A stretch of DNA of 64,000 bases from positions 20,292 to 84,291 of the forward strand of contig JAPLNM010000143.1 in the NCBI GenBank assembly GCA_026692845.1, written 5' to 3'. The notes below the pieces were generated by a model, which was given only the letters and a program-made list of their open reading frames with translations, was not told where the DNA came from and did not search any database. The translations under genes and the position numbers were made by a program. This DNA is from Planctomycetota bacterium (lineage in GTDB: Bacteria; Planctomycetota; Planctomycetia; Pirellulales; Pirellulaceae). Positions 38,563 to 47,446 of this stretch are shown here, piece after piece. The stretch's first letter is position 1, and the number at the start of each line of letters is the position of its first letter.

Positions 38563-39070
38563 CCTTGGTAGAAACTTTTACCCGTTCGAGCAGGGGTTGG
38601 ATGATGGCAGCAGGGACAAATTTCTCCAAGGAACGTCCGTGTCCGAGGCTGGCGATTTGTTTGATCAGGCTACTCGAGACGTGGACGAATTCCTCATCGG
38701 CCATGAGGAAAACGGTTTCAAGCTCCGCATCGAGTTGGCGATTGGCCATCATCATGGTGAATTCGCCAGCGATGTCCGTCAGGGGCCTTACGCCCCGGAC
38801 CATGACTTTGGCTCCTAGCTTGCGAACGAAGTCGACGGCCAGTCCATCGAAGGAGCAGACCGAGACGTTCGGTAGGTGCTCGGTGACTTTCTCGACAAGC
38901 CTTAAGCGTTCCTCGATTTCAAAAAGAGGTTTTTTTTCTTGGTTGACACCGATGCCGATGACCAGATGGTCAAACAGGACGCAGGAGCGTTCGATGATGT
39001 GCAGGTGTCCAAGCGTGACCGGATCGAACGAACCGGTGTAGACCGCTTTTCGAGCAGAGAGTTTGGTCAT
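38552..39070 (-). CDS. coaD: Phosphopantetheine adenylyltransferase
   Basis: A 172-residue CoaD, the fourth step of coenzyme A synthesis from pantothenate: ATP plus 4'-phosphopantetheine to dephospho-CoA. Motifs: YTGSFDPVTLGHLHIIERS (nucleotidyltransferase HxGH, here LGHLHI), MVRGVRPLTDIAGEFTMMMANRQL and VSSSLIKQIASLGHG. Its stop overlaps the aminotransferase start by 11 bases. It starts 13 bases after the membrane protein gene, so these genes are read together. Confidence 0.94.
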   Translation of the reverse strand: MTKLSARKAVYTGSFDPVTLGHLHIIERSCVLFDHLVIGIGVNQEKKPLFEIEERLRLVEKVTEHLPNVSVCSFDGLAVDFVRKLGAKVMVRGVRPLTDIAGEFTMMMANRQLDAELETVFLMADEEFVHVSSSLIKQIASLGHGRSLEKFVPAAIIQPLLERVKVSTKDES

Positions 39071-39083
39071 GGAGGGCTCTGGG

Positions 39084-39710
39084 CTAGCTCGACAAGCGAT
39101 CCAAGGTGGTAGGCTTGCGAAGTTGAAGAAATGCGAACAGGTAGGCCAAGAACGTTGCGATCAGTGTTACGCCGGAGCAGCCGATCAACGCATAGTTTGC
39201 GATTTGCATGATCATATCGAGATCCTCCCCTTGCATTTTGCCCTTGGTTTGCTGTTCTTGGGCTTGCAATATCCCCGATTTAATACTCTCCATGATCTGG
39301 GGAGTCAGTATGTAGGTCAGGATTCCGCGCGGGATCGTCAGCAGCCCCAAGGCGAGGGCTAGCCACGCGAGGTACACGGCGGCAAAACGTTTGCGCTGCA
39401 GAACCATGATGCTCAGTGCGACCAAGGGGATCGAGATCAAAAGGTCAAAGATGCTCATGCCAATTTGAATCGCATTGAGCTTCATCGGCGTCGGCGCATT
39501 GACGCCAGGGGGTGGATCGATCGGCTGCGCAGGGGCGTTGGCCATGGAAGCTAGCGAAACAAGTAGCCCGATGATCCCCATCAATCCTGCGAGTCCAAGG
39601 ATGAGCATCAGGATCGTCGCGATCATGGTCGCAGTCGAGAGGCCTTTGGGCCCTCCGAGGGCCTCGGTCTGGTTTGGTTCTATCGAGGCGTCGGAAGTAT
39701 AGGGGTTCAT
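39084..39710 (-). CDS. Hypothetical four-helix membrane protein
   Basis: A 208-residue integral membrane protein. Helices are predicted around residues 30-55 (MIATILMLILGLAGLMGIIGLLVSLA), 85-105, 115-135 and 175-200, with an N-terminal polar tail rich in Pro, Thr and Ser. No family recognised. It is upstream of coaD by 13 bases and probably in the same transcript. Confidence 0.6.
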   Translation of the reverse strand: MNPYTSDASIEPNQTEALGGPKGLSTATMIATILMLILGLAGLMGIIGLLVSLASMANAPAQPIDPPPGVNAPTPMKLNAIQIGMSIFDLLISIPLVALSIMVLQRKRFAAVYLAWLALALGLLTIPRGILTYILTPQIMESIKSGILQAQEQQTKGKMQGEDLDMIMQIANYALIGCSGVTLIATFLAYLFAFLQLRKPTTLDRLSS

Positions 39711-39776
39711 GGCTCTTTGAAATTCGGTAGGCGTTTAAAGCACTAGACGTAGAGTGCGTTAAGAAAGATCTGAATT

Positions 39777-41030
39777 TTAGTCGATGCCGCCGGAGATTTG
39801 TAGCCAATTGGGATTTTCCTCTGCATGCTCGGCGATTTCTTCCCAAATCGAAAGGCGGTTTCGCAAGGGTTCCCAATTCCATGCTTGACGCGCATTTCTC
39901 GCATCGAGCACGATCCAAGGTGCATCGAAGGGGCGGGGTTGGTCGATGCGTTGGAGGTTACAGACCGGTCCAAATCGTTCTGAGCCCCAGCGTCGGGCGC
40001 ACCATTCGTGGAGTTCCTGCAGCGAGAAAGCCGATTCGATCCCTCCCGAGACGTTCACGGTAATGGGCTTGGGCGGATCCGATGATCGGGCTTGCCCGCC
40101 GTGCTGGGTTGCAAGCCGCTGCGTTTCAAGAATTTGCAGATGGATCAGTCTAGCGAGGTCCTCGGGATGCAAGCAGTCGCGGACCTGGGCGCCTGTGCCT
40201 TGGAAACCGAACATGCGCAGTGGATGTCGGTAAAGATACCGGTGCATCCAATAGGTGATGATGCCTTGGTCCGCTTTGCCGAACTGGCCTGCTCCGGCCA
40301 GGATCCCGCAGCGGTTGATCCACAGGGGGAAATCAAATGCGTTTGAATATTCTTTGGCCAACCATTCCGAAGCAAGCTTGGTTGTTCCATAGAGGGACAA
40401 AGGGGGCTCAATGCTGAAGCTCTCACGGATGCCGTGGCGGCTTAGGCCTGGAATGCGGTTTTCCGATTCGATGCGATCCCAATCGATCAACAGCGAGGAG
40501 TTTTCGATCCGGCAGGCGAGGCTCGCAAGTTCTCGGATCGAGTAGACGCGCGAGGAGCTCACAAGGACCATACCGGCGCGATGCCGTTTGCAGTACTCCA
40601 GAAGATGGATCGTGCTGCCGAGGTTATGATCGACAAGCCGCTGCGAGGGGCTTTCATTTTTTTCCGACAAGTCGATGCCAGCAGGGCCAATGCCAGCAAG
40701 AACGCTCGGGTTGGCCGCACAGTCGATGACCCAGTCGCAGGCCGGGAGTGACTCGACGAAATCTCGGTCGCGAAGATCTCCGATAACAACCTCGGCCCCT
40801 AAACATTCCAGCGACGCGCGATTTGTCTGGCTGCCGGCCCTCATGAGATTATCGACCAGCGTCAGCCTCAAGCTTGACCTGAAGGACCCTTGGGAGGCGG
40901 AACCAGCGTCGAGCTCTTCGGAGTGAAATCGTTCGGAGAGAAATCGTTCGGAGAGAAATCGTTCGGAGAGAAACCATCTCGCGATCGCCGAGCCGACAAA
41001 GCCACAGCCGCCGGTGATGAGCAAGTGCAT
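39777..41030 (-). CDS. NAD-dependent epimerase/dehydratase
   Basis: A 417-residue short-chain-dehydrogenase-fold sugar nucleotide enzyme. The Rossmann motif ITGGCGFVGSA opens the protein. VIDCAANPSV and the Ser site VLVSSSRVYSI precede catalytic YGTTK in SLYGTTKLASEWLAKEYSNAF. The pattern is closest, to my memory, to CDP-paratose 2-epimerase-like members, which act on lipopolysaccharide-type sugars. An insertion of FLSERF repeats (15-bp tandem units, 40926-40970) directly follows the Rossmann motif, in a region where most relatives have a short loop. Confidence 0.85.
   Translation of the reverse strand: MHLLITGGCGFVGSAIARWFLSERFLSERFLSERFHSEELDAGSASQGSFRSSLRLTLVDNLMRAGSQTNRASLECLGAEVVIGDLRDRDFVESLPACDWVIDCAANPSVLAGIGPAGIDLSEKNESPSQRLVDHNLGSTIHLLEYCKRHRAGMVLVSSSRVYSIRELASLACRIENSSLLIDWDRIESENRIPGLSRHGIRESFSIEPPLSLYGTTKLASEWLAKEYSNAFDFPLWINRCGILAGAGQFGKADQGIITYWMHRYLYRHPLRMFGFQGTGAQVRDCLHPEDLARLIHLQILETQRLATQHGGQARSSDPPKPITVNVSGGIESAFSLQELHEWCARRWGSERFGPVCNLQRIDQPRPFDAPWIVLDARNARQAWNWEPLRNRLSIWEEIAEHAEENPNWLQISGGID
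40926..40970. repeat. 15-bp tandem repeats inside the epimerase gene
   Basis: aaatcgttcggagag occurs three times in succession, with a diverged fourth unit just upstream (gagctcttcggagtg). On the minus strand these encode FLSER repeats. Each unit preserves the frame, so length variation could occur without losing function. Confidence 0.9.
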
Positions 41031-41138
41031 GGTGATCGGCTTAAGGAGAGGCTCTGCGTCGGGAGACCCCGCTTTGAGAAGGGCCCGCGTCGGGGGATTA
41101 TTTCGCGGCTAGCCCTGGGATCCTCGCCTTAGGATGCC

Positions 41139-41318
41139 TTAGGAGGAAACCTTCCAATTGGCAAGCAATTGTTCAGCCCCTGGGCTCAAGCGACGGACTT
41201 TGGCAACGATCACGGCCTTCTCGGACTTGCTGGCTTTCTCTAAGCGTTTCTTTAGGAGAATTAGCTTTGCCTTGCGCTGTCTTCGTCGACGCAATTCGGT
41301 GGGTCGTTCGTTGGCCAT
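41139..41318 (-). CDS. Small basic protein
   Basis: A 59-residue basic protein, MANERPTELRRRRQRKAKLILLKKRLEKASKSEKAVIVAKVRRLSPGAEQLLANWKVSS. The first half is a long Arg/Lys helix, the second a short helix with LSPGAEQLL. It may bind nucleic acid or ribosomes; no domain recognised with confidence. I start at 41318; the open frame runs to 41396, but that leader is unlike the rest. It is divergent from the nucleotidyltransferase gene. Confidence 0.55.
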   Translation of the reverse strand: MANERPTELRRRRQRKAKLILLKKRLEKASKSEKAVIVAKVRRLSPGAEQLLANWKVSS

Positions 41319-41517
41319 GATGAATCCTTTGGAATTTGGAGGGAGTGGGGTTGTTTTGGAAAGCGAAACGATAGCCGAAGCTTCATTTTTCGTCAATCTT
41401 GGACCTGTTCGACTCGGGTTGCTTATGGCAAGATATCCGTCCCCGGGAAAAGCCTTATCTCACGCGATCTTACGACTTGGAAATTCTTAGCATAGGCAGA
41501 CAGAGCCCCAGGCGACC

Positions 41518-42378
41518 ATGAACCCATCGGAAAACACGGATTCGGCAGGAAACACGGAATCGGCAGGAAACACGGATTCGGCAGAAATCTCGGCTCGAAA
41601 TGCAGGATCTGTAAGGGGAGCTACGGCCATTGTCATGGCTGCTGGGAAAGGGACCCGAATGAAGAGCGAGTTGCCCAAAGTCCTTTTTCCAGTGCTTGGG
41701 CGCCCGATGATTCATTGGGTGCTCGATGCTTTGGAGCAGGTCGCGGTGACTCGGGTTTTGGTCGTCGTAGGCTATCGGCACGAGGACGTCCGACGAGAAC
41801 TTCAGGGACGCAAGAATATTGAGTTTGTGTTGCAAGAGCAGCAGTTGGGAACCGGGCATGCCGTGCAGATGTGCGTCCCATCGCTTATTCTAGACCAGGC
41901 CGATTTGGATCGTCCTGTGATGGTCGTCGCAGGCGATTCGCCACTGGTTCAGTCTTCGTCGCTGAGTGCATTGCTCGAAGCCTTCGGCCTTGGGGATTAC
42001 TCCTGCTTGCTCGGCACACTGATCAAATCCGATCCGCAGGGACTCGGCCGTATCGTTCGGGATGCAGCGGGCAGCTTTGAAAGGATCGTCGAGCAAAAAG
42101 ACGCTTCGGCAAACGAGTTGCAGATCCAAGAGGTCAACATGAGCACGTATCTGTTCAAGCAGAATCGGCTGATTTGGGCTCTAGAGCGCCTTGGGAACAA
42201 CAACGCCCAAGGGGAGTACTACTTAACGGACTGCCCGGCACTGCTTAAGCAACATGGGGAACGGGTCGATGCGCTAGCGGCGCTGAAGGCTTGTGAAGCC
42301 CTAAGCATCAACACCATCGACGAGCTTGAAAAGGTTGAGGACAAGATGAAAGAGCTAGGCTATCGATGCAAGAGTTAA
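41518..42378 (+). CDS. GlmU-like nucleotidyltransferase
   Basis: A 286-residue sugar nucleotidyltransferase matching the N-terminal half of GlmU: IVMAAGKGTRMKSELPKVLFPVLGRPMIHWVLDAL, LQEQQLGTGHAV, AGDSPLV, VEQKDAS and EYYLTDCPALL. It would transfer UMP to GlcNAc-1-phosphate. The left-handed beta-helix acetyltransferase half of bifunctional GlmU is absent, so the acetylation step would need another protein. Residues 1-25 are repetitive (NTDSAGNTESAG, 18-bp DNA repeats at 41533-41586) and probably dispensable. It overlaps prs by 13 bases. Confidence 0.82.
   Translation: MNPSENTDSAGNTESAGNTDSAEISARNAGSVRGATAIVMAAGKGTRMKSELPKVLFPVLGRPMIHWVLDALEQVAVTRVLVVVGYRHEDVRRELQGRKNIEFVLQEQQLGTGHAVQMCVPSLILDQADLDRPVMVVAGDSPLVQSSSLSALLEAFGLGDYSCLLGTLIKSDPQGLGRIVRDAAGSFERIVEQKDASANELQIQEVNMSTYLFKQNRLIWALERLGNNNAQGEYYLTDCPALLKQHGERVDALAALKACEALSINTIDELEKVEDKMKELGYRCKS
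41533..41586 (+). repeat. 18-bp tandem repeats in the N terminus of the nucleotidyltransferase
   Basis: Three 18-bp units close to aacacggattcggcagga follow one another, encoding repeats of NTDSAG. The second unit differs by one base and the third by one base. The frame is kept. The segment lies before the first conserved strand of the enzyme. Confidence 0.9.
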
Positions 42379-43328
42379 AGATTTTCAGTGGACGCGCGAA
42401 CCTTCAGTTGGCCAAAGAGATCTGCGATTTTTTGCACCTTAAGACCGGTGCGATCCAATTGGGCAAGTTTCCCGACGGAGAGAATTTTTGCAAGATCGAC
42501 GAGGACGTTCGAGGTCGGGATGTGTACCTTGTGCAGCCGACCTGTCCGCCGGTCAATGACAACTTGATGGAACTCTTGATCATGATCGACTCATGCAAGC
42601 GGGCCAGCGCCGCGCGGATCACTGCGGTCATTCCCTATTACGGCTATGCGCGTCAGGATCGCAAGGATGAAGGACGCACGCCGATAACGGCCAAGTTGGT
42701 CGCGAATTTGATCACCAGGGCCGGTGCCGATCGGGTCTTGGCCATGGACTTGCACGCCCCGCAAATCCAGGGCTTTTTCGACGTCCCTGTCGACCACTTG
42801 TACGCAGCACCAGCCTTGACAAGGTACTTCCAAAATCAAAACCTCGACCCCGAGGATATCGTCGTGGTAAGCCCTGACGAAGGGAGCATCAAACGCGCTT
42901 TTGGGCACTCCAAACGGATCGGCGGAAAACTCGCGATTATCGATAAAGTCCGAGACAATCCGCTTCAGACCAAGCAGCGGAACATCATCGGTGGTCCGGT
43001 CGAGGGAAAGATTTGTTTGATGTTCGATGACATGATCAGCACCGGCGGTTCGATCTGTGGGGCAGCCAAACTCGTGCATGAAGCCGGCGCCAAAGAGATC
43101 CACTTGGCCGCAACCCACGGCGTTTTATGTGGGCGAGCGATTCAATCGATCAAAGAAGCCCCGATCAAGAGTTTGGTGATCACCAACACCATCCCCTTGC
43201 CTGCCGAGAAGAAGCTCGACAACATTTTCGTACTCTCGGTGGCGCCTTTGCTAGCCGAGGCCATCCGTAGAATCCATTCGAACCAATCGATCAGTTCGAT
43301 GTTCGGCGCCGGGGGCTCGATTCACTGA
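42366..43328 (+). CDS. prs: Ribose-phosphate pyrophosphokinase
   Basis: A 320-residue Prs that makes phosphoribosyl pyrophosphate from ribose 5-phosphate and ATP, for nucleotide, histidine and tryptophan synthesis. Conserved: FSGRANLQLAKEI, GKFPDGENFCKI, RASAARITAVIPYYGYARQDRKDEGR, MDLHAPQIQGFFDVP and the PRPP loop CLMFDDMISTGGSI. Length matches the family (about 315). It starts inside the end of the GlmU-like gene (13-base overlap), a plausible nucleotide-sugar operon. Its stop codon lies within 16-bp repeats. Confidence 0.94.
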   Translation: MQELKIFSGRANLQLAKEICDFLHLKTGAIQLGKFPDGENFCKIDEDVRGRDVYLVQPTCPPVNDNLMELLIMIDSCKRASAARITAVIPYYGYARQDRKDEGRTPITAKLVANLITRAGADRVLAMDLHAPQIQGFFDVPVDHLYAAPALTRYFQNQNLDPEDIVVVSPDEGSIKRAFGHSKRIGGKLAIIDKVRDNPLQTKQRNIIGGPVEGKICLMFDDMISTGGSICGAAKLVHEAGAKEIHLAATHGVLCGRAIQSIKEAPIKSLVITNTIPLPAEKKLDNIFVLSVAPLLAEAIRRIHSNQSISSMFGAGGSIH

Positions 43329-43374
43329 GCCAGCGATTCACTGAGCCAGCGATCCACACAGCCAGCGATCCACT
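43321..43374 (+). repeat. 16-bp tandem repeats over the prs stop codon
   Basis: ttcactgagccagcga is repeated at 43321-43336 and 43337-43352, with a diverged third copy at 43353-43368 and a partial one after it. The first copy contains the prs stop codon. Slippage here would add sequence after the stop. Confidence 0.9.
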
Positions 43375-43494
43375 CAGAAGGACTTGCGAAGCGAACGCAA
43401 CTGCTGGACAATCTTCTTTTGCTATAAACACGTCTTGAAAAATGTTCTACAAGTCCTGACCTCAGGGCCGGTTTTGGAAAGCTTGGTTCTTCCG

Positions 43495-44061
43495 ATGATC
43501 ACCAATGCAAGCGGTCTGGCTTTCGAGGAGTTGAGCATCGGCGATCGATGGCAAAGCGCCACGCGAACGATCGAGCTTCGAGACATTCAGCAGTTTGCCG
43601 AACTGACTGGCGATCACGATCGCTTGCACACCGATGAGGAATTCGCCAGCCAAGGGCCTTTTGGGCAGCCTGTCGCGCATGGGATGTTGGGGATGTCGAT
43701 TTTGGCCGGGCTCAGTTCCACCGCACCGCTTGTGCAAACGGCTGCCTTGATCGACGTTCGCAATTGGAGTTTTTGCAAACCGATTTTTCCGGGCGATACG
43801 CTTCGAGCCATCACCGAAATCGTCGATATCAAACCGCATGGTCGGCGTCATGGCCAAGTCCATTGGTACCGTCAATTGCTCAACCAAAAGGGTGAAAAGG
43901 TTCAGGAAGGGACCTTGGTGACCCTTGTGATGCGAGCCAAGCCTCTCTCGACGCGTCCGGTCCGGACCGATTCGGCTCATGGGGATTTGATGGCTCGGGT
44001 TGTTCCGTCCCAAGAGGAATCGACCTCCGAACTCCAACCGGTTTCGATTCGATTGGAGTGA
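43495..44061 (+). CDS. MaoC-like hydratase
   Basis: A 188-residue hot-dog fold protein of the MaoC/R-hydratase family. The catalytic segment FAELTGDHDRLHTDEEFA(SQGPFGQP)VAHGMLGMSILAGL carries the conserved Asp and His. These enzymes hydrate enoyl-CoA or enoyl-ACP. I start at ATG 43495, where the family begins; the upstream frame from a TTG at 43384 reads as unrelated. The tail of about 40 residues after the fold is unlike the family and is possibly disordered. Confidence 0.82.
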   Translation: MITNASGLAFEELSIGDRWQSATRTIELRDIQQFAELTGDHDRLHTDEEFASQGPFGQPVAHGMLGMSILAGLSSTAPLVQTAALIDVRNWSFCKPIFPGDTLRAITEIVDIKPHGRRHGQVHWYRQLLNQKGEKVQEGTLVTLVMRAKPLSTRPVRTDSAHGDLMARVVPSQEESTSELQPVSIRLE

Positions 44062-44116
44062 TCCAGGAAGTTGGGGATTCTTCGTTCGTCGGGATGCTAT
44101 AATTCGGGTGCCATAA

Positions 44117-44145
44117 TTGGGATGCCTGAGCTGGGATGCTATAAT
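44117..44145 (+). promoter_or_regulatory. Promoter candidate with perfect -10, inside short repeats
   Basis: TTGGGA (44117-44122), 17-base spacer, TATAAT (44140-44145). The exact 13-mer gggatgctataat also occurs at 44091-44103, with a third diverged copy between. The best -35 and spacing belong to the downstream copy, 58 bases before the start of the DUF1549/1553 gene. Confidence 0.5.
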
Positions 44146-44202
44146 GGCGTGCCCCCCTGCCCTTGGATCCCCTTTAATCCCTCCGACCGGTTTGAATTAC
44201 CT

Positions 44203-47200
44203 ATGCGATACATATCGATTTGGGGTCTGCTGTCTTACGTCTGCTTTTGGTTCCTCAATGCGATGCCATTTTTGGGGGCGTTGCTATGTTTCGGGGCGTT
44301 GCCGTGTTGGGGGCAAGTCAACGACGCGGAGTTTTTCGAAAAGCAAGTACGACCGATCCTTGCGCAGCGTTGTTGGTCGTGCCACAGTGGAGAATCCGGG
44401 GAGTCCAAAGGGGGGCTAAGGCTCGATCACATCCAGTGGATTCAAAAGGGTGGGGATTCGGGCCCTGCGGTAAGCGGCGGGGATGTCGACGGGAGTTTGA
44501 TCTATCAAGCCGTCAGCTATCAGGGCTATGAGATGCCCCCAGATGGCAGGCTTCCTAAGGACCAAGTCGAGGTTCTCAGGGAGTGGATCGCGCGCGGAGC
44601 TTATTGGCCTGACGAGCCATTGCCAGAGGACAAGCAGCATCAAGACGCATTTGACTTAGAGGCCAGGCGCCAATCGCACTGGGTATGGAATCCTCGATCT
44701 GAAGATCACGGATCCGAAGATCACGATCGTGTGTTTGCCCCGGATCCATGGTCCAGTGGAAAGCTCGACGCGATGGTCATGCACAAGCTCCATCAGCAGG
44801 GTTTAGAGCCAAACGCAACGACTGGGCGATCGACGCTTGTGCGACGCGTTTATTTGGACCTGATCGGAATTCCACCGACCCGCGAGGAGCTCGAGCAAGC
44901 CCTCGCGGCGAGCGATCCAGACTGGTACGCTAAATTGGTCGATTCGCTTCTTGCGAACCCTCAGTTTGGGGTCCGTTGGGCTCGACATTGGCTTGATTTG
45001 GTCCGCTTTGCGCAATCGCGTGGACATGAGTTCGATGAGGATATCCCGTCGGCTGAGCCTTATCGCGACTACGTCGTTCGGGCATTGAACGCCGATGTTC
45101 CTTACGATCAATTCCTTGTCGAACATCTGGCGGGTGATTTATTGAAAGCGCCTCGGGTGCACCCGACCCTCGGTTGGAACGAGTCGGTTTTGGGAACTGG
45201 GTTTTGGCATTTGGGGGAATGGGTTCACTCGCCGGTCGATACGCGCAAGGACCAGACGGATCGATTCGACAACATGGTCGATGTTTTCAGCAAGACGTTT
45301 TTGGGCGTTACGGTTGCTTGTGCACGCTGCCACGATCACAAGTTCGATGCGATATCCCAGGACGATTACTATGCGATTTACGGGTACTTAAAGAGTAGCG
45401 ACTATCGATTGGTACGTTTCGAGACCGATGTAAAGCATCGGGACTTAGCCAACGCTCGCCGCGAGAAATTGGAGATTCTCGAAGCAACCCTTCAGAAAGA
45501 ACTTAGCCAGCAGATCCAGCGGGCAGAGCCCAAGGATTTCGGAGCGCTCAAGGATTCCACGGCGGAGGTTCAGGCCGTCGCACAGACGGCGAACGCGATC
45601 GCAAAGTTCGGGCGTTTCGCAGAGTCGATGTATCCTATCGAGGACCCGAGGGTTGTCTTCGATGCACGGCGTCCCGATGCGATGCTATGGCAATCCGACA
45701 GCGTGATTTATGGAGCTAGTTCCAAGCTCCCTGGCTCGGTGAGTTTGGACATCGGGGCCCAGAGCTCGGCGTGGAAAGTTCATCTTTTGCCGGAAGCTTG
45801 GCGAGATCCTTTTTGGAATCCGATGACGCAGACTTCCCATGGAGTCAATCGACTCAATCGCCATCCGCAGATCAACGAGGCCGGTAAGATCATGCCGACG
45901 GCGAAGTTTGCTTTGAAGACCGGCAAGGTGTCTTACTTGGTCCGTGGGTCATTCCGAGCGTTTGCGAGTATCGATTCGCACCGATTGATTGCTGGTCCGT
46001 TGCATGGCGAGACGGTTTTTGAGAATGGGGGGGACGACAACGAGTACCGCTGGGTTACCCAATCGTTGGATCGACACCAAGGCAAAACAATCCACCTCGA
46101 GTTCTCCCCGTTGCAGGACAAGCCCTTTGGGTTGGTCCAAGTCATCGAGGGACCGGCCCCTGCTGTTGGACCGATTCCGGGAATCGAGCCGGCCGATGCA
46201 TTTGGATTGTGGAATGCCACCCGAGAGCTGGCGTTGCGATCCTTGCAAAATCCCGAGTTGGAGCTTAGCACCAAGCAACGGACGGAAATTGCCGCTTGGA
46301 CCCAAGGGGTTCTGGACCGATCTGAAGGACATGTTTTTGCAGAGTGGGCCAAGCAGTCCAGCGAATCGGATGCTCAGTTGGCAAAGGCCGTCGATTGGCA
46401 TTCCCAATTGGCTTTGGCGATGCGCGACGGCGATGGGATCAACGATTCGATCCTCATTCGAGGAAATCCATCGAAGCCTGGAGCGGAGGTTCCAAGACGC
46501 AACCTGACGGCTCTTGGTGGAAAACAGAAGGTATACCAAGGACCCGGCAGTGGGCGATTGGAGTTAGCCGAGCAACTGGTACAGCAGGACAACCCCTTGG
46601 TCGCCCGAGTGATTGTCAATCGACTCTGGCACCATCTTATGGGGCGTGGGATCGTTCCGACGACCGATGATTTTGGTGTCTTGGGAACGCGTCCGACCCA
46701 TCCTGAATTGCTCGATGAGCTGGCCGAGGAACTCATCGAGAGCGGTTGGTCGCTCAAGTCGATGATCAAAACGGTATGCCTTTCGAGTGTGTATCAGCAG
46801 GACTCCAAGCCCAGCACCGAGTCGCGAGAGAAGGACCCGGACAATCAGTGGCTTTCGCATGCCCGGGTGCGGCGATTGGAGTCCGAGTCGATTCGCGATA
46901 CGTTGCTTGCGATTAGCGGTCAGCTAGACAATCGCGCGACCTCGGCGGATGTACCGAGCATCCCGGTTCACTTGACGGAGTTTCTAGAGGGAAGGGGTCG
47001 ACCTGGTCGCAACGGTCCGTTGGATGGTGCTGGCAAGCGGAGTTTGTATTTGGAAGTGCGGCGAAATTTCCTCAATCCGATGATGTCGACGTTTGACACC
47101 CCGAGTCCGTTTAGCAGCATGGGACGCAGGAACGTGTCGAACGTGCCGGCTCAGTCACTGATCCTGCTGAATGATCCGTTGGTGCATCAATTGGCCGAGC

Positions 47201-47412
47201 GTTGGTCCGATCGGATTTTGCAAGAGCAGCCGAGCGATACCGAGCGAATACGCACCATGTGGTTGACGGCTTTTTCCCGGGAGCCAACGCCTTTGGAGCT
47301 GGAGCTGATGGACCGTTTCGTCCATTCGCAGGATTTTACCAGTCCCAAGGAGGCTTATCGATCGTTGGCTCACATGCTCATGAACAACAAAGAAGCGATC
47401 TATCGGTTTTAG
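44203..47412 (+). CDS. DUF1549/DUF1553 protein with planctomycete cytochrome domain (PSD1-type)
   Basis: A 1069-residue secreted protein. Signal peptide: MRYISIWGLLSYVCFWFLNAMPFLGALLCFGALPCWG. Heme motif CWSCH (Cys57, Cys60, His61) in the planctomycete cytochrome domain, then DUF1549 (AMVMHKLHQQGLEPNA... PQFGVRWARHWLDLVRFAQSRGHEFDEDIP) and DUF1553 (PLVARVIVNRLWHHLMGRGIVPTTDDFGVLG... LILLNDPLVHQLAERW). A middle beta-rich insert of about 250 residues is less typical. Such proteins are a hallmark of planctomycetes and may take part in polysaccharide breakdown; the reaction is unknown. I use ATG 44203. Confidence 0.9.
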   Translation: MRYISIWGLLSYVCFWFLNAMPFLGALLCFGALPCWGQVNDAEFFEKQVRPILAQRCWSCHSGESGESKGGLRLDHIQWIQKGGDSGPAVSGGDVDGSLIYQAVSYQGYEMPPDGRLPKDQVEVLREWIARGAYWPDEPLPEDKQHQDAFDLEARRQSHWVWNPRSEDHGSEDHDRVFAPDPWSSGKLDAMVMHKLHQQGLEPNATTGRSTLVRRVYLDLIGIPPTREELEQALAASDPDWYAKLVDSLLANPQFGVRWARHWLDLVRFAQSRGHEFDEDIPSAEPYRDYVVRALNADVPYDQFLVEHLAGDLLKAPRVHPTLGWNESVLGTGFWHLGEWVHSPVDTRKDQTDRFDNMVDVFSKTFLGVTVACARCHDHKFDAISQDDYYAIYGYLKSSDYRLVRFETDVKHRDLANARREKLEILEATLQKELSQQIQRAEPKDFGALKDSTAEVQAVAQTANAIAKFGRFAESMYPIEDPRVVFDARRPDAMLWQSDSVIYGASSKLPGSVSLDIGAQSSAWKVHLLPEAWRDPFWNPMTQTSHGVNRLNRHPQINEAGKIMPTAKFALKTGKVSYLVRGSFRAFASIDSHRLIAGPLHGETVFENGGDDNEYRWVTQSLDRHQGKTIHLEFSPLQDKPFGLVQVIEGPAPAVGPIPGIEPADAFGLWNATRELALRSLQNPELELSTKQRTEIAAWTQGVLDRSEGHVFAEWAKQSSESDAQLAKAVDWHSQLALAMRDGDGINDSILIRGNPSKPGAEVPRRNLTALGGKQKVYQGPGSGRLELAEQLVQQDNPLVARVIVNRLWHHLMGRGIVPTTDDFGVLGTRPTHPELLDELAEELIESGWSLKSMIKTVCLSSVYQQDSKPSTESREKDPDNQWLSHARVRRLESESIRDTLLAISGQLDNRATSADVPSIPVHLTEFLEGRGRPGRNGPLDGAGKRSLYLEVRRNFLNPMMSTFDTPSPFSSMGRRNVSNVPAQSLILLNDPLVHQLAERWSDRILQEQPSDTERIRTMWLTAFSREPTPLELELMDRFVHSQDFTSPKEAYRSLAHMLMNNKEAIYRF
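44696..44725 (+). repeat. 15-bp tandem duplication in the DUF1549/1553 gene
   Basis: Near 44696-44725 two 15-bp units, gatctgaagatcacg and gatccgaagatcacg, differ by one base and encode the repeated SEDHGSEDH of the linker between the cytochrome domain and DUF1549. Confidence 0.8.
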
Positions 47413-47446
47413 CAGGTAGACGCATCGTTTTCGTCGTACTCGTGCT

